Assembly: GCA_021821425.1 (NCBI GenBank)
Contig: JAKACL010000036.1
Span: 1-14,630, forward strand
DNA: 14,630 bases
Direction: 5' to 3'
Source: Pseudomonadota bacterium
GTDB lineage: Bacteria; Pseudomonadota; Gammaproteobacteria; Burkholderiales; Thiobacillaceae
Within the stretch, counting starts at the first letter, position 1. The number at the start of each line of letters is the position of its first letter. Positions 1-6,004 of this stretch are shown here, piece by piece. A program made the position numbers and the translations under genes. Below the pieces are notes generated by a model. That model was not told the origin of the DNA and ran no database searches. It saw only the letters and a program-made list of their open reading frames with translations.

Positions 1-1
1 C

Positions 2-235
2 GGCGCCAGCGTCGGCGCGGGCGCCCAGGTCAACGCACCCGGCCAGGCCCAGGCGGGCGGCAGCGCGGATGCGCACATGAGCACCTCGGGCAGTGCCAAC
101 ACGAATGCCCAGTGGCGCGACGGGACCGTCCGCGGTGCGGATCGTGCGGCCGAACGCATGAAGGGCGAGGCCGCGACCGAACTCGAAGCCGCGGGCAGGG
201 CCGACGCCAGCGCCACGCGCGCACCCGCGCGCTAA
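2..235 (+). CDS. 3' end of an Ala/Gly-rich hypothetical protein (5' truncated by the window edge)
   Basis: The frame is open from the first bases and ends at TAA 233-235, giving the last 77 residues of a protein that starts outside the window. The first part is low-complexity and rich in Gly, Ala, Ser and Asn. The last 35 residues or so are charged and Ala/Glu/Arg-rich, with a run such as GADRAAERMKGEA that should be helical. Codon third positions are nearly all G or C, as in the surrounding real genes. A strong intrinsic terminator begins 38 bases after the stop, which supports a real gene end here. I do not recognise the family, and no catalytic motif is visible in this fragment. Confidence 0.6.
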   Translation, partial: GASVGAGAQVNAPGQAQAGGSADAHMSTSGSANTNAQWRDGTVRGADRAAERMKGEAATELEAAGRADASATRAPAR

Positions 236-273
236 ACGTCCCTCCGGCGCCGCCCTGGCGAGGGTGGTGGGTT

Positions 274-321
274 GCCGGTTTCGGCCTGGGCACACGCCCG
301 GATCGAAGCCGGCTTTTTTTT
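274..321 (+). terminator. Rho-independent terminator after the first gene
   Basis: Arms GCCGGTTTCG (274-283) and CGAAGCCGGC (304-313) pair with one G-T wobble, and an inner stem (CTGGGC/GCCCGG) fills most of the loop. Eight T residues follow at 314-321. It lies just 41 bases before the HiPIP start codon, so the HiPIP gene needs either a promoter overlapping this element or read-through. Confidence 0.85.
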
Positions 322-361
322 GGCGGGTCCGCCCCCGCTCGCGTTACAGGAGACACCTGAC

Positions 362-808
362 ATGAACAACAATACGCTCACAGACAGCCGGTCGTCGCGC
401 GCGCACCGCTCGACGCCTGCCTCGCTCGCTCAAAGGGAGGCCGAGATGCCATCCCGCAGAATCGTGCTGCGCGGCGCGCTCGCGGCGGGGTGCAGTCTGC
501 TGCTCCCCGCCGCCCTGATGGGCTGCGACGCCCCGCAGAAAGTGGGTTCGACCGATACCGATGCGCTGTCGCCCCCCACCGGCCCCGAAGCCGTCTCGCC
601 GGCAAATCAGCCGTCCGAGCCGATGGCCGCTGCGCCGGCCGAGGCCGTCAAGTCATCGCAAGCCAGCGTGCAATACCAGGCCCGGCCCAAGGGTGAGCAG
701 AAGTGCAGTAACTGCATGCACTTCATTGCCGAGTCGAACACCTGCAAGCGGGTCGAGGGCACGGTCAGTCCCGAAGGCTGGTGCATCATCTGGACCAACG
801 CGGCATGA
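362..808 (+). CDS. High-potential iron-sulfur protein (HiPIP), Tat-exported
   Basis: HiPIPs are small periplasmic one-electron carriers with a cubane [4Fe-4S]3+/2+ cluster. The last 45 residues carry the pattern: VQYQ, then C115-x2-C118-x9-C128-x12-C141 with EGWCIIW around the last ligand. The spacing is short and resembles compact HiPIP/Iro-type proteins. A twin-arginine signal (SRRIVLRGAL, residues 31-40) precedes a hydrophobic stretch, matching the known Tat export of folded HiPIPs. The stretch ends in ALMGC (C55), a possible lipobox, followed by about 50 Pro/Ala/Ser-rich residues that could be a tether. ATG 362 has AGGAGA at 348-353. A second in-frame ATG at 446 has AAGGGAGG just upstream and would give a more ordinary Tat leader (MPSRR), so the true start is uncertain. 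Family call is firm; the partner is unknown. Confidence 0.85.
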   Translation: MNNNTLTDSRSSRAHRSTPASLAQREAEMPSRRIVLRGALAAGCSLLLPAALMGCDAPQKVGSTDTDALSPPTGPEAVSPANQPSEPMAAAPAEAVKSSQASVQYQARPKGEQKCSNCMHFIAESNTCKRVEGTVSPEGWCIIWTNAA

Positions 809-884
809 ATCCTGGCGGACCGGGCTGCCCAAGGGACGCCGTGCGCCTGGCGTTTCCGTACGGCCGGCGCGCGCGCCCAGCAAT

Positions 885-1107
885 TTAGCTACATGGACTC
901 CCCGTTAGCGGCGTGCAGCAGAGGGATCGATTGCCTTCGCTGTCCTTCAGGTTGCGCAGCGGCAGCGCGCCGACGGTCTCGTAGCCGCGCGCATCCATCA
1001 TGATGCACGGGTAGTCGTCGCCCATGCTGACTTCCAGCCAGCCGCCGCTGCCTGCGCCATACTTCTCCCGCCAGGCGTCCGGGTTGGCACCCTCATAGTG
1101 GGGCATC
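885..1107 (-). CDS. Small hypothetical protein, about 73 residues
   Basis: This minus-strand frame reads MPHYEGANPDAWREKYG and on to a C-terminus near TGSPCS. GC at third positions is high and second positions are AT-rich over roughly the first 60 codons, as expected for coding DNA here. The pattern weakens in the last 15 codons. The frame stays open upstream, with coding-like codons back to about 1160 (GFPASVAWHQSRAPGE), so the real start may lie further upstream or the gene may be a remnant. No good ribosome binding site precedes ATG 1107. I do not recognise a family. It lies between the convergent HiPIP gene and the divergent EAL-HDOD gene. Confidence 0.4.
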
Positions 1108-1375
1108 TCGCCCGGCGCGCGGCTTTGATGCCAGGCCACGCTGGCCGGGAAGCCATGGTCGGTTTCATTCCGCACTCCGGGGTCGCCCCGCCCCCGACGA
1201 CAGCAATGACCTGCACCTGAAAAAATCGGGGCAGCGTGATGATGATCTGGACCCTTTTCGCACCGCTGGCCGCGCTGATTCTCCGCCCGCAGGACCTGTC
1301 GCCCCTGTCTCGCGGAGGAAATGACCTGATATGCTCCCGATGACAATGACATGACACGTTTTTCGAGGAGCCTGG

Positions 1376-2611
1376 ATGGGCAAGGAAACCTATCTCGCAC
1401 GACAACCCATCGTCGATGCCGAACACAGCCTGTTCGGCTACGAATTGCTGTTCAGGCAATCGATGGCATCCGTCTCGGCGCAGATCACCAGCCAGCTGCA
1501 GGCCGGCGTCGAGGTTATCGGAAGCACCCTCTGTATCGGCCCCGACTGGCTGCTGCAGGGGAAGCTCGCCTTCATCAACCTGGACGAAGCCACGTTGATG
1601 AGCGATTTCGTCTGCCTGCTGCCGCCCCGCCACGTGGTCTACGAAATCCTCGAGACCGTGCCGGTGACGCCGGTGCTGATCGCGCGCATCCATGAATTGC
1701 GGCAAATGGGCTACCGCTTCGCGCTCGACGATTTCGTCTGTCTCGACGAATACCGCCCGCTGCTGCCGATGGTCGACTTCGTCAAGCTCGACGTGCTCGA
1801 ACAGCACCCGGAAAAAACCGTGGAAATCATCGCGCACATCCGGCTCGGCTTCAGCGGCCATTTCATCGCCGAAAAGGTCGAAAGCCGTGAAATGTTCGAG
1901 CTGTGCCGCAGCTGCGGCATCCAGTATTTCCAGGGCTACTACTTCGCTCGCCCGGAAAACCTCGCCAGCAAGAGCATCCAGCCCGGACAGCTCGCCGTGC
2001 TCGAACTGATGAACAAGGTGCGCGCCTCTGAAGACCTCGGCGAAATCGAAGAACTGCTGCGCCGCAATGCCGCCCTCACGCTGCGTCTGCTGCGCTATGC
2101 CAATTCCGCAGCCTCCGGCCTGCAGCAGCAGGTCCACACCGTGCGCCAGGCGCTGACACTCACCGGCCTGCAAACGCTCTACCGCTGGCTGGCGCTGCTG
2201 CTGGTCACCGCCAACCCCACGCCCACCCGCGCGCTGGCGGCGCGCACCGCGGTCACGCGCGGACGCATCTGCGAACTGCTCGGCCAGACGCGCCTGAGCC
2301 GCGACGCGCAGGACGAACTCTTCATCACCGGACTGTTTTCGCTGGCCGAGCCACTGATGGAATTACCGCTTTCCAGCCTGCTCGACTACCTGCCGATGCC
2401 CGAGCCCATCGTGCAGGCCCTGCTTCACCATGCCGGCCCCTATGCGCCCTTCCTCAGGCTTGCCGAAGCGTCGGAGCGCAACGACTTCGAGCAGATCGCC
2501 CGCTACGCCGGCGACATCGACTCCAGCCCCGAGGAAGTCAACCTTGCACAGCTGCAATCGCTGGCCTGGACCGAAGCGCTGACCGCCGAGGCGGGCCCGC
2601 AGTCCGCCTGA
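1376..2611 (+). CDS. EAL-HDOD signalling protein (YuxH-type)
   Basis: The 411-residue protein has an N-terminal EAL-like domain (about 1-200) and a C-terminal HDOD domain (about 205-400). EAL landmarks are YELLF at 22-26 in place of EAL, FINLD at 67-70, DDF at 118-120, FVKLD at 135-139, AEKVE at 165-169 and QGYYFARP at 186-193. Several residues that bind Mg or cyclic di-GMP in active EAL enzymes are therefore kept. Loop 6, DFGTG in active enzymes, is replaced here by DFVCLDE. Proteins of this architecture are usually thought to lack phosphodiesterase activity and to act in motility or c-di-GMP-linked signalling, so it is more likely a sensor or effector than an enzyme. The start is supported by GAGGAG at 1365-1370. 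It appears monocistronic. Confidence 0.92.
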   Translation: MGKETYLARQPIVDAEHSLFGYELLFRQSMASVSAQITSQLQAGVEVIGSTLCIGPDWLLQGKLAFINLDEATLMSDFVCLLPPRHVVYEILETVPVTPVLIARIHELRQMGYRFALDDFVCLDEYRPLLPMVDFVKLDVLEQHPEKTVEIIAHIRLGFSGHFIAEKVESREMFELCRSCGIQYFQGYYFARPENLASKSIQPGQLAVLELMNKVRASEDLGEIEELLRRNAALTLRLLRYANSAASGLQQQVHTVRQALTLTGLQTLYRWLALLLVTANPTPTRALAARTAVTRGRICELLGQTRLSRDAQDELFITGLFSLAEPLMELPLSSLLDYLPMPEPIVQALLHHAGPYAPFLRLAEASERNDFEQIARYAGDIDSSPEEVNLAQLQSLAWTEALTAEAGPQSA

Positions 2612-2743
2612 GCGGCGGCGGCTGAGGCCGCGCTGCAATCGTTCGACATCGACGCCGGTCCCGTCAAGCCGGCCCGGTCACGCGGTAACGCGCGGCCCCC
2701 TTCCTCCCCTGTTCGGCCGAGTGCGCCGATGCGCCGACTGCGT

Positions 2744-2756
2744 CCTGTCCGACAGG
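2744..2756. promoter_or_regulatory. Inverted repeat CCTGT-CCG-ACAGG, possible operator
   Basis: A perfect 5-bp inverted repeat lies in the leader of the copper-storage gene. Its left half, CCTGTCCG, recurs in direct orientation at 2767-2774 and 2824-2831. The rest of the 270-base gap between the EAL-HDOD and Csp genes shows no coding pattern. It does not match the CueR or CsoR operator consensus by eye. Confidence 0.25.
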
Positions 2757-2844
2757 CAAAAGCGCACCTGTCCGATATCGAACGTCGCCGACCTCGTCCA
2801 CCCTGTCACCTGGGCACCGCGAACCTGTCCGCCTTGCCCTAATC

Positions 2845-2861
2845 CTGGCCGCTGCGGCCAG
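2845..2861. promoter_or_regulatory. Palindrome CTGGCCG-CTG-CGGCCAG before the Csp ribosome binding site
   Basis: Perfect 7-bp arms with a 3-base centre end nine bases before the AGGAG at 2871-2875. The position suits an operator or a 5' UTR hairpin that affects expression of the copper-storage gene. Palindromes of this composition also arise by chance in GC-rich DNA. Confidence 0.25.
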
Positions 2862-2881
2862 CCGTCTTTGAGGAGAACCCC

Positions 2882-3217
2882 ATGCCACATACCGAATTTG
2901 CGAGCTGTATCGAGGCGTGCCACGCGTGCGCGATCGCGTGCGATCACTGCGCAGCGGCCTGCCTGCAGGAGCCGGATCCCAAGCCCATGGCGCGCTGCAT
3001 CGCGCTGGACATCGACTGCGCCGCCCTGTGCCGCCTCGCCGCCGGTTTCATGGCGCGCGGCAGCGAATTTGCCCAGGCCGTGTGCGCGGTGTGCGCCCAG
3101 GTCTGCGAAACATGCAGCGCCGAGTGCGGCCAGCATCATCACGACCATTGCCAGGCGTGCGCCCAAGCGTGCCGGCGCTGTGCCGACGAATGCCGAAAAA
3201 TGGCAGCACAAGCCTGA
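2882..3217 (+). CDS. Cytosolic four-helix-bundle copper-storage protein (Csp/DUF326)
   Basis: Csp proteins are four-helix bundles whose core is lined with cysteines that hold many Cu(I) ions. This 111-residue protein has 19 cysteines, most in CxxC, CxxxC and CxxxxxxC steps along helices (C9, 13, 16, 20, 23, 27; 39, 46, 50; 68, 71, 75, 78, 82; 90, 93, 97, 100, 104). A HHHDH cluster at 85-89 lies between helices three and four, where Csp proteins often have His at the bundle mouth. There is no signal peptide, so it is a cytosolic Csp3-like form, not a Tat-exported Csp1. ATG 2882 has AGGAG at 2871-2875. The likely role is buffering or storing intracellular copper. No copper exporter or copper-sensing regulator lies beside it. 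Confidence 0.9.
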   Translation: MPHTEFASCIEACHACAIACDHCAAACLQEPDPKPMARCIALDIDCAALCRLAAGFMARGSEFAQAVCAVCAQVCETCSAECGQHHHDHCQACAQACRRCADECRKMAAQA

Positions 3218-3385
3218 TCAACGCCCGCGTGCCCACGCTGGCTTCAGTCATGTCCTACATGCAGCTCGTCCTGGGATGACTTCCCGCGGCGGCGGTCCGT
3301 TCCATGCTTGGGGTCCATTCCATCGATCCAGTTCGCCTGCCTAAAGCGTGGGGGCGGATGCACCGTTCAAGGAAGGAAGGCCGTC

Positions 3386-4099
3386 ATGCATAGCCCAGCG
3401 CGATCACCTGCCCTATCGCATACAGATGAGGCGCACCCGGATGGGATCTGTTCGGACGAAGCACTGATCCGCCACTTCGAGCAGTTTATTGCCGATGATG
3501 CATTCCCCTGCGTGGGCGCGAAATCGGCGCTCAACCGCGGGCAGATCGTCTATCAGATCGAAAGCGACCTGCGTTGCGGACCGGCCGCGGCCACCGTCGC
3601 TGCCCTGCAGTGCTTCAGTCATGAATACGACCAGGATTCCACGCTGTTCCGCAGCGTGGTCGTGCTGTTCCGCCAGCGCGGGGTGCTGACCGAGCAGGCG
3701 TTTGAAACGCTGCTGTGGCACTATCTGCAGGCCATGCACGATGCCGATGCCGTTCACCACGAGTGGGACCCGCGGGTCAGCAAGGACCCGCAAGCCGCCG
3801 ACTTCAGCTTCAGCGTCGGCGGACGGGGCTACTACGTCGTCGGCCTGCATCCCGGCGCGAGCCGCACCGCGCGGCGCTTCCTGCGTCCGGCCCTGGTGTT
3901 CAACCTGCACGATCAATTCGAACGCCTGCGCAGCGACGGCAAATACCGGACTATCCGCGACACGATCATCGAGCGCGACACCCGGCTGGAAGGGACCCGC
4001 AACCCCATGCTCAAACCCTTCGGCTCCAGCTCCGAAGCCCGGCAATACAGCGGGCGCGCAGTCGGCGACGCATGGACGTGCCCGTTTCATGCGCGCTGA
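3386..4099 (+). CDS. YqcI/YcgG family protein, GntA-like putative haem N-oxygenase
   Basis: The 237-residue protein has the landmarks of the YqcI/YcgG family: FPCVGAKSA at 40-48, HHEWDPRVS at 124-132, GYYVVGLHPGASR near 148-160, NPMLKPFG at 206-213 and the C-terminal W-x-CPF at 230-234. The family includes GntA of cyanobacterial guanitoxin biosynthesis, described as a haem-dependent N-hydroxylase acting on a guanidino substrate. Whether this protein hydroxylates anything is inference. The start at 3386 is chosen for AAGGAAGGAAGG at 3369-3380; an in-frame upstream extension to 3308 lacks such a site. No signal peptide or membrane segment is visible, so it should be cytosolic. Its last 11 bases overlap the start of the DUF1989 gene, which argues strongly for co-translation and a shared pathway. 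Confidence 0.82.
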   Translation: MHSPARSPALSHTDEAHPDGICSDEALIRHFEQFIADDAFPCVGAKSALNRGQIVYQIESDLRCGPAAATVAALQCFSHEYDQDSTLFRSVVVLFRQRGVLTEQAFETLLWHYLQAMHDADAVHHEWDPRVSKDPQAADFSFSVGGRGYYVVGLHPGASRTARRFLRPALVFNLHDQFERLRSDGKYRTIRDTIIERDTRLEGTRNPMLKPFGSSSEARQYSGRAVGDAWTCPFHAR

Positions 4100-4676
4100 A
4101 ATCGCACCGCGCTCCGGCATTGCGTTTCTGCTGCGCGCCGGTCAGCGGCTGCGGGTCATCGACCCCAGGGGCGAGCAGGTCGCCGACCTGATCGCGTTCA
4201 ATCGCGACGACACGCAGGAGTATCTGTCCTCGGGGCGCACGCTGGATTACGCGTCGAGACTCTTCCTGACCACCGGCGACCTGCTGTATTCAAACCGCAG
4301 CAGGCCGATGTTCCGGATCGGCGAAGACCGCGTGCGGCGCCATGACTTTCTGCTGACGCCCTGTTCCGCCGACACCTTTCGCATCCTTTATGGCCACGAC
4401 CATCCGCACCGCGGCTGCCACGGCAACCTGGCAGAGGTGCTCGCACCCTACGGCATCGCGCCCGACCAGATTCCGGTCACCTTCAATGTCTTCATGAACG
4501 TCGACGTCAACGGCGAAACCGGCGAGATCGCGGTCAGGCCGCCCCGCAGCAAGGCGGGCGACTACGTGGATTTCGTTGCGCAGATGGATTTGATCGTCGG
4601 CCTGACTGCGTGCTCCGCCGAACAGTCCAACAACTACCGTTTCAAGCCCATCGACTACGAGGTGTTCGACGCCTGA
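4089..4676 (+). CDS. DUF1989 (urea carboxylase-associated) family protein
   Basis: The 195-residue protein fits DUF1989: GQRLRVIDPRGEQVADLIAF at 18-37, TPCSADTFRILYG at 90-102, H-RGCHGNLAEVL around 107-118, NVFMNVDV at 133-140 and an ACSAEQSNN stretch at 174-182. C92, H107, C110 and C175 are candidate metal or catalytic residues. Members of this family (CgdA/CgdB) form the carboxyguanidine deiminase that works with guanidine carboxylase, and others lie beside urea carboxylase. Neither carboxylase is in this window, so the substrate here is open. ATG 4089 lies inside the last codons of the YcgG-like gene and no other ribosome binding site is needed if translation is coupled. The protein is cytosolic by sequence. 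Confidence 0.85.
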   Translation: MRAEIAPRSGIAFLLRAGQRLRVIDPRGEQVADLIAFNRDDTQEYLSSGRTLDYASRLFLTTGDLLYSNRSRPMFRIGEDRVRRHDFLLTPCSADTFRILYGHDHPHRGCHGNLAEVLAPYGIAPDQIPVTFNVFMNVDVNGETGEIAVRPPRSKAGDYVDFVAQMDLIVGLTACSAEQSNNYRFKPIDYEVFDA

Positions 4677-4729
4677 TTGCCTGCGGGCCGGCTTTCCCGT
4701 TCAGCCTCTCTCACCCCGGCGCGGCACGG

Positions 4730-5200
4730 TCAGTACTTCACCTTCATCTTTGCCAGCTCTTCCTTGGTCACGCCCGGCATGTCGCCCTTCTTGTCCCAGC
4801 CTTTGTGGGTCCAGGCGTCTTCACCGACCCATTTCTTGAAAACCTCAAAATGCTTCTGCCGCTCGGCGTCCGTTGCGCCGAGGTACCGATACATATTGCC
4901 CGGCTTGCCGTCCTTGCTGTTGTTGCCGTCGTCGAGCCGGCGCATGATCGCCCCGGTGTCCGGCCAGCCCACAAAAAAGATCAGGTCCGCATAAGTGTCC
5001 ATGCGCGGCCCCTTCATCATCTTGATGTACTTGTCCTTGTTTTCCAGGAAATCGCCGAGGTAGGGCGACGACGCGCCATGGCACGCCGCGCACTGGGCAG
5101 TCCACAGCGGGCGGATGTCCTTGCGGTAGGTGACGTCGGACGCCAGTGCCGGGGCGGCCAGCGCCAGGCAGACAAGGGATGGGGCGAATGTCTTGAACAT
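4730..5200 (-). CDS. Periplasmic mono-haem cytochrome c
   Basis: The 156-residue precursor has a signal peptide (residues 1-20, ending ALA-SD) and one haem attachment motif, CAACH, at 37-41. Before it is TYRKDIRPLW, a sequence common before CxxCH in periplasmic cytochromes of the PSCyt1/DUF1588 type. The sixth ligand is unclear; candidates are the Met residues near 61-67 or in KPGNMYRYLG at 99-108. The C-terminal half is Lys/Trp-rich (KKWVGEDAW, KGWDKKG), giving a basic surface suited to docking with an acidic redox partner. ATG 5200 has GGAGG (rc of 5205-5209) immediately upstream. It is transcribed away from the response regulator and converges on the DUF1989 gene. No oxidase or dehydrogenase partner is next to it. 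Confidence 0.88.
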   Translation of the reverse strand: MFKTFAPSLVCLALAAPALASDVTYRKDIRPLWTAQCAACHGASSPYLGDFLENKDKYIKMMKGPRMDTYADLIFFVGWPDTGAIMRRLDDGNNSKDGKPGNMYRYLGATDAERQKHFEVFKKWVGEDAWTHKGWDKKGDMPGVTKEELAKMKVKY

Positions 5201-5232
5201 GATTCCTCCGTGCGGACAACGGAAACGGGGCA

Positions 5233-5252
5233 CTGCAGCCACCCGGCTGCAG
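5233..5252. promoter_or_regulatory. Perfect 8-bp inverted repeat upstream of the cytochrome c gene
   Basis: Arms CTGCAGCC and GGCTGCAG flank a 4-base loop, 33 bases before the cytochrome start on the minus strand. It could be an operator or a 5' UTR hairpin. There is no T-run, so it is not an intrinsic terminator. Confidence 0.3.
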
Positions 5253-5255
5253 CGG

Positions 5256-5268
5256 GTACACAATGTAC
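5256..5268. promoter_or_regulatory. Palindrome GTACA-CAA-TGTAC in the divergent intergenic region
   Basis: A perfect 5-bp inverted repeat with a 3-base spacer lies only three bases from the CTGCAGCC hairpin, in the 213-base region between cytochrome c and the divergent response regulator. On the minus strand it overlaps TTGTAC, which could serve as a -35 element for the cytochrome gene. On the plus strand the only promoter-like hexamer noticed is TATAGT at 5323-5328, without a good -35. Confidence 0.3.
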
Positions 5269-5413
5269 AACGAAACCGGCTGCCCGTCGCACTGGGTCTG
5301 CCCACTTTGCGCGTCATTGTTTTATAGTCGCCTCAGGGAGTTGATCGCCGCCGGCCGGTTGCACGGGCCCCGGCGCACGACAAGCCGAACACAAATCAAG
5401 CAAGGGGCGCAGT

Positions 5414-5983
5414 GTGGGAATACTGGACAAACTTCGATCCGTTTTCGTCCCGGCGAAAGCCGCAATCCCGGCCGCAATCCCGGCCGCGGTGGAGGCCGCG
5501 CCGGCGATGCCGACCCGGGAAGAACGGCGGCGCAACAAACGGGTGAATGCACGCGACGAAACCCGCGCGCTGATCATCGACGACTCGCCCACCATCGTCT
5601 TTGCGCTGAAGAAAATCCTGCAATCGTCCGGCTTCATCACACTGGAAGCCCACGATGCCGAAACTGGCATCGCCGTCGCCCGCGAGCAGACGCCCGACCT
5701 GATCTTCCTCGACATCATCCTGCCCGGCGTCAACGGCTTCGCCGCGCTGCGCACCCTGCGCAAGGATCCGGCGACCTCGCACATTCCCATCATCATGATC
5801 AGCGGCAACGAACAGGCGACCGAACTGTTCTTCGGCAGCCGCACCGGCGCCGACGACTTCATGAAAAAACCGTTCTCGCGCTTCGAGGTGTTCGCCCGCA
5901 TCGAGCGCCTGCTGGACGCCAACATGGTGCCGCGGCGCATCTCGGCCCTGACTGCCGAGGCCGAGTCGGACTTGCGCAGCTGA
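5414..5983 (+). CDS. Single-domain response regulator (CheY/PilG-like receiver)
   Basis: The 189-residue protein has one receiver domain at about 50-170 and no DNA-binding or enzymatic output domain. The acidic pocket is D56-D57 (IIDDS), the phospho-acceptor is D100 (LIFLDI), the switch Ser is S130 (MISGN) and the Lys is K152 (KKPF). All catalytic residues are present, so phosphorylation is expected. An N-terminal extension of about 50 residues is Ala/Pro-rich (AAIPAAIPAAVEAAP) followed by a basic patch (REERRRNKR), which may be a flexible linker or a docking element. The start is GTG at 5414 with AAGGGG at 5402-5407. Single receivers of this type act by protein contact in type IV pilus, chemotaxis or c-di-GMP pathways. 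No histidine kinase lies beside it, so the partner is unknown. Confidence 0.88.
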   Translation: MGILDKLRSVFVPAKAAIPAAIPAAVEAAPAMPTREERRRNKRVNARDETRALIIDDSPTIVFALKKILQSSGFITLEAHDAETGIAVAREQTPDLIFLDIILPGVNGFAALRTLRKDPATSHIPIIMISGNEQATELFFGSRTGADDFMKKPFSRFEVFARIERLLDANMVPRRISALTAEAESDLRS

Positions 5984-6004
5984 ACCGCGCTGCGGGCTGT
6001 CCTC

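Noticed and set aside
1239..1343. 34-codon open frame MMIWTLFAPLAALIL before the EAL-HDOD gene
   Set aside because: Short, no clear ribosome binding site, and hydrophobic sequence of this length can arise by chance in the leader.
998..2173. Long open frame of 391 codons on the minus strand across the EAL-HDOD gene
   Set aside because: It is antisense to a clear EAL-HDOD protein; the translation is His/Gln/Asp/Glu-rich shadow sequence typical of GC-rich genes and matches no family.
2612..2640. GC-rich hairpin after the EAL-HDOD stop as a terminator
   Set aside because: The stem is imperfect and no T-run follows.
3218..3385. Guanidine riboswitch before the GntA-like/DUF1989 pair
   Set aside because: I looked for paired hairpins with ACGR loops or a ykkC-like architecture because of the guanidino hypothesis, and saw none. 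A covariance-model search would be decisive.
3413..4120. Minus-strand frame across the YcgG-like gene
   Set aside because: Shadow of the conserved plus-strand gene; no ribosome binding site or recognisable domain.
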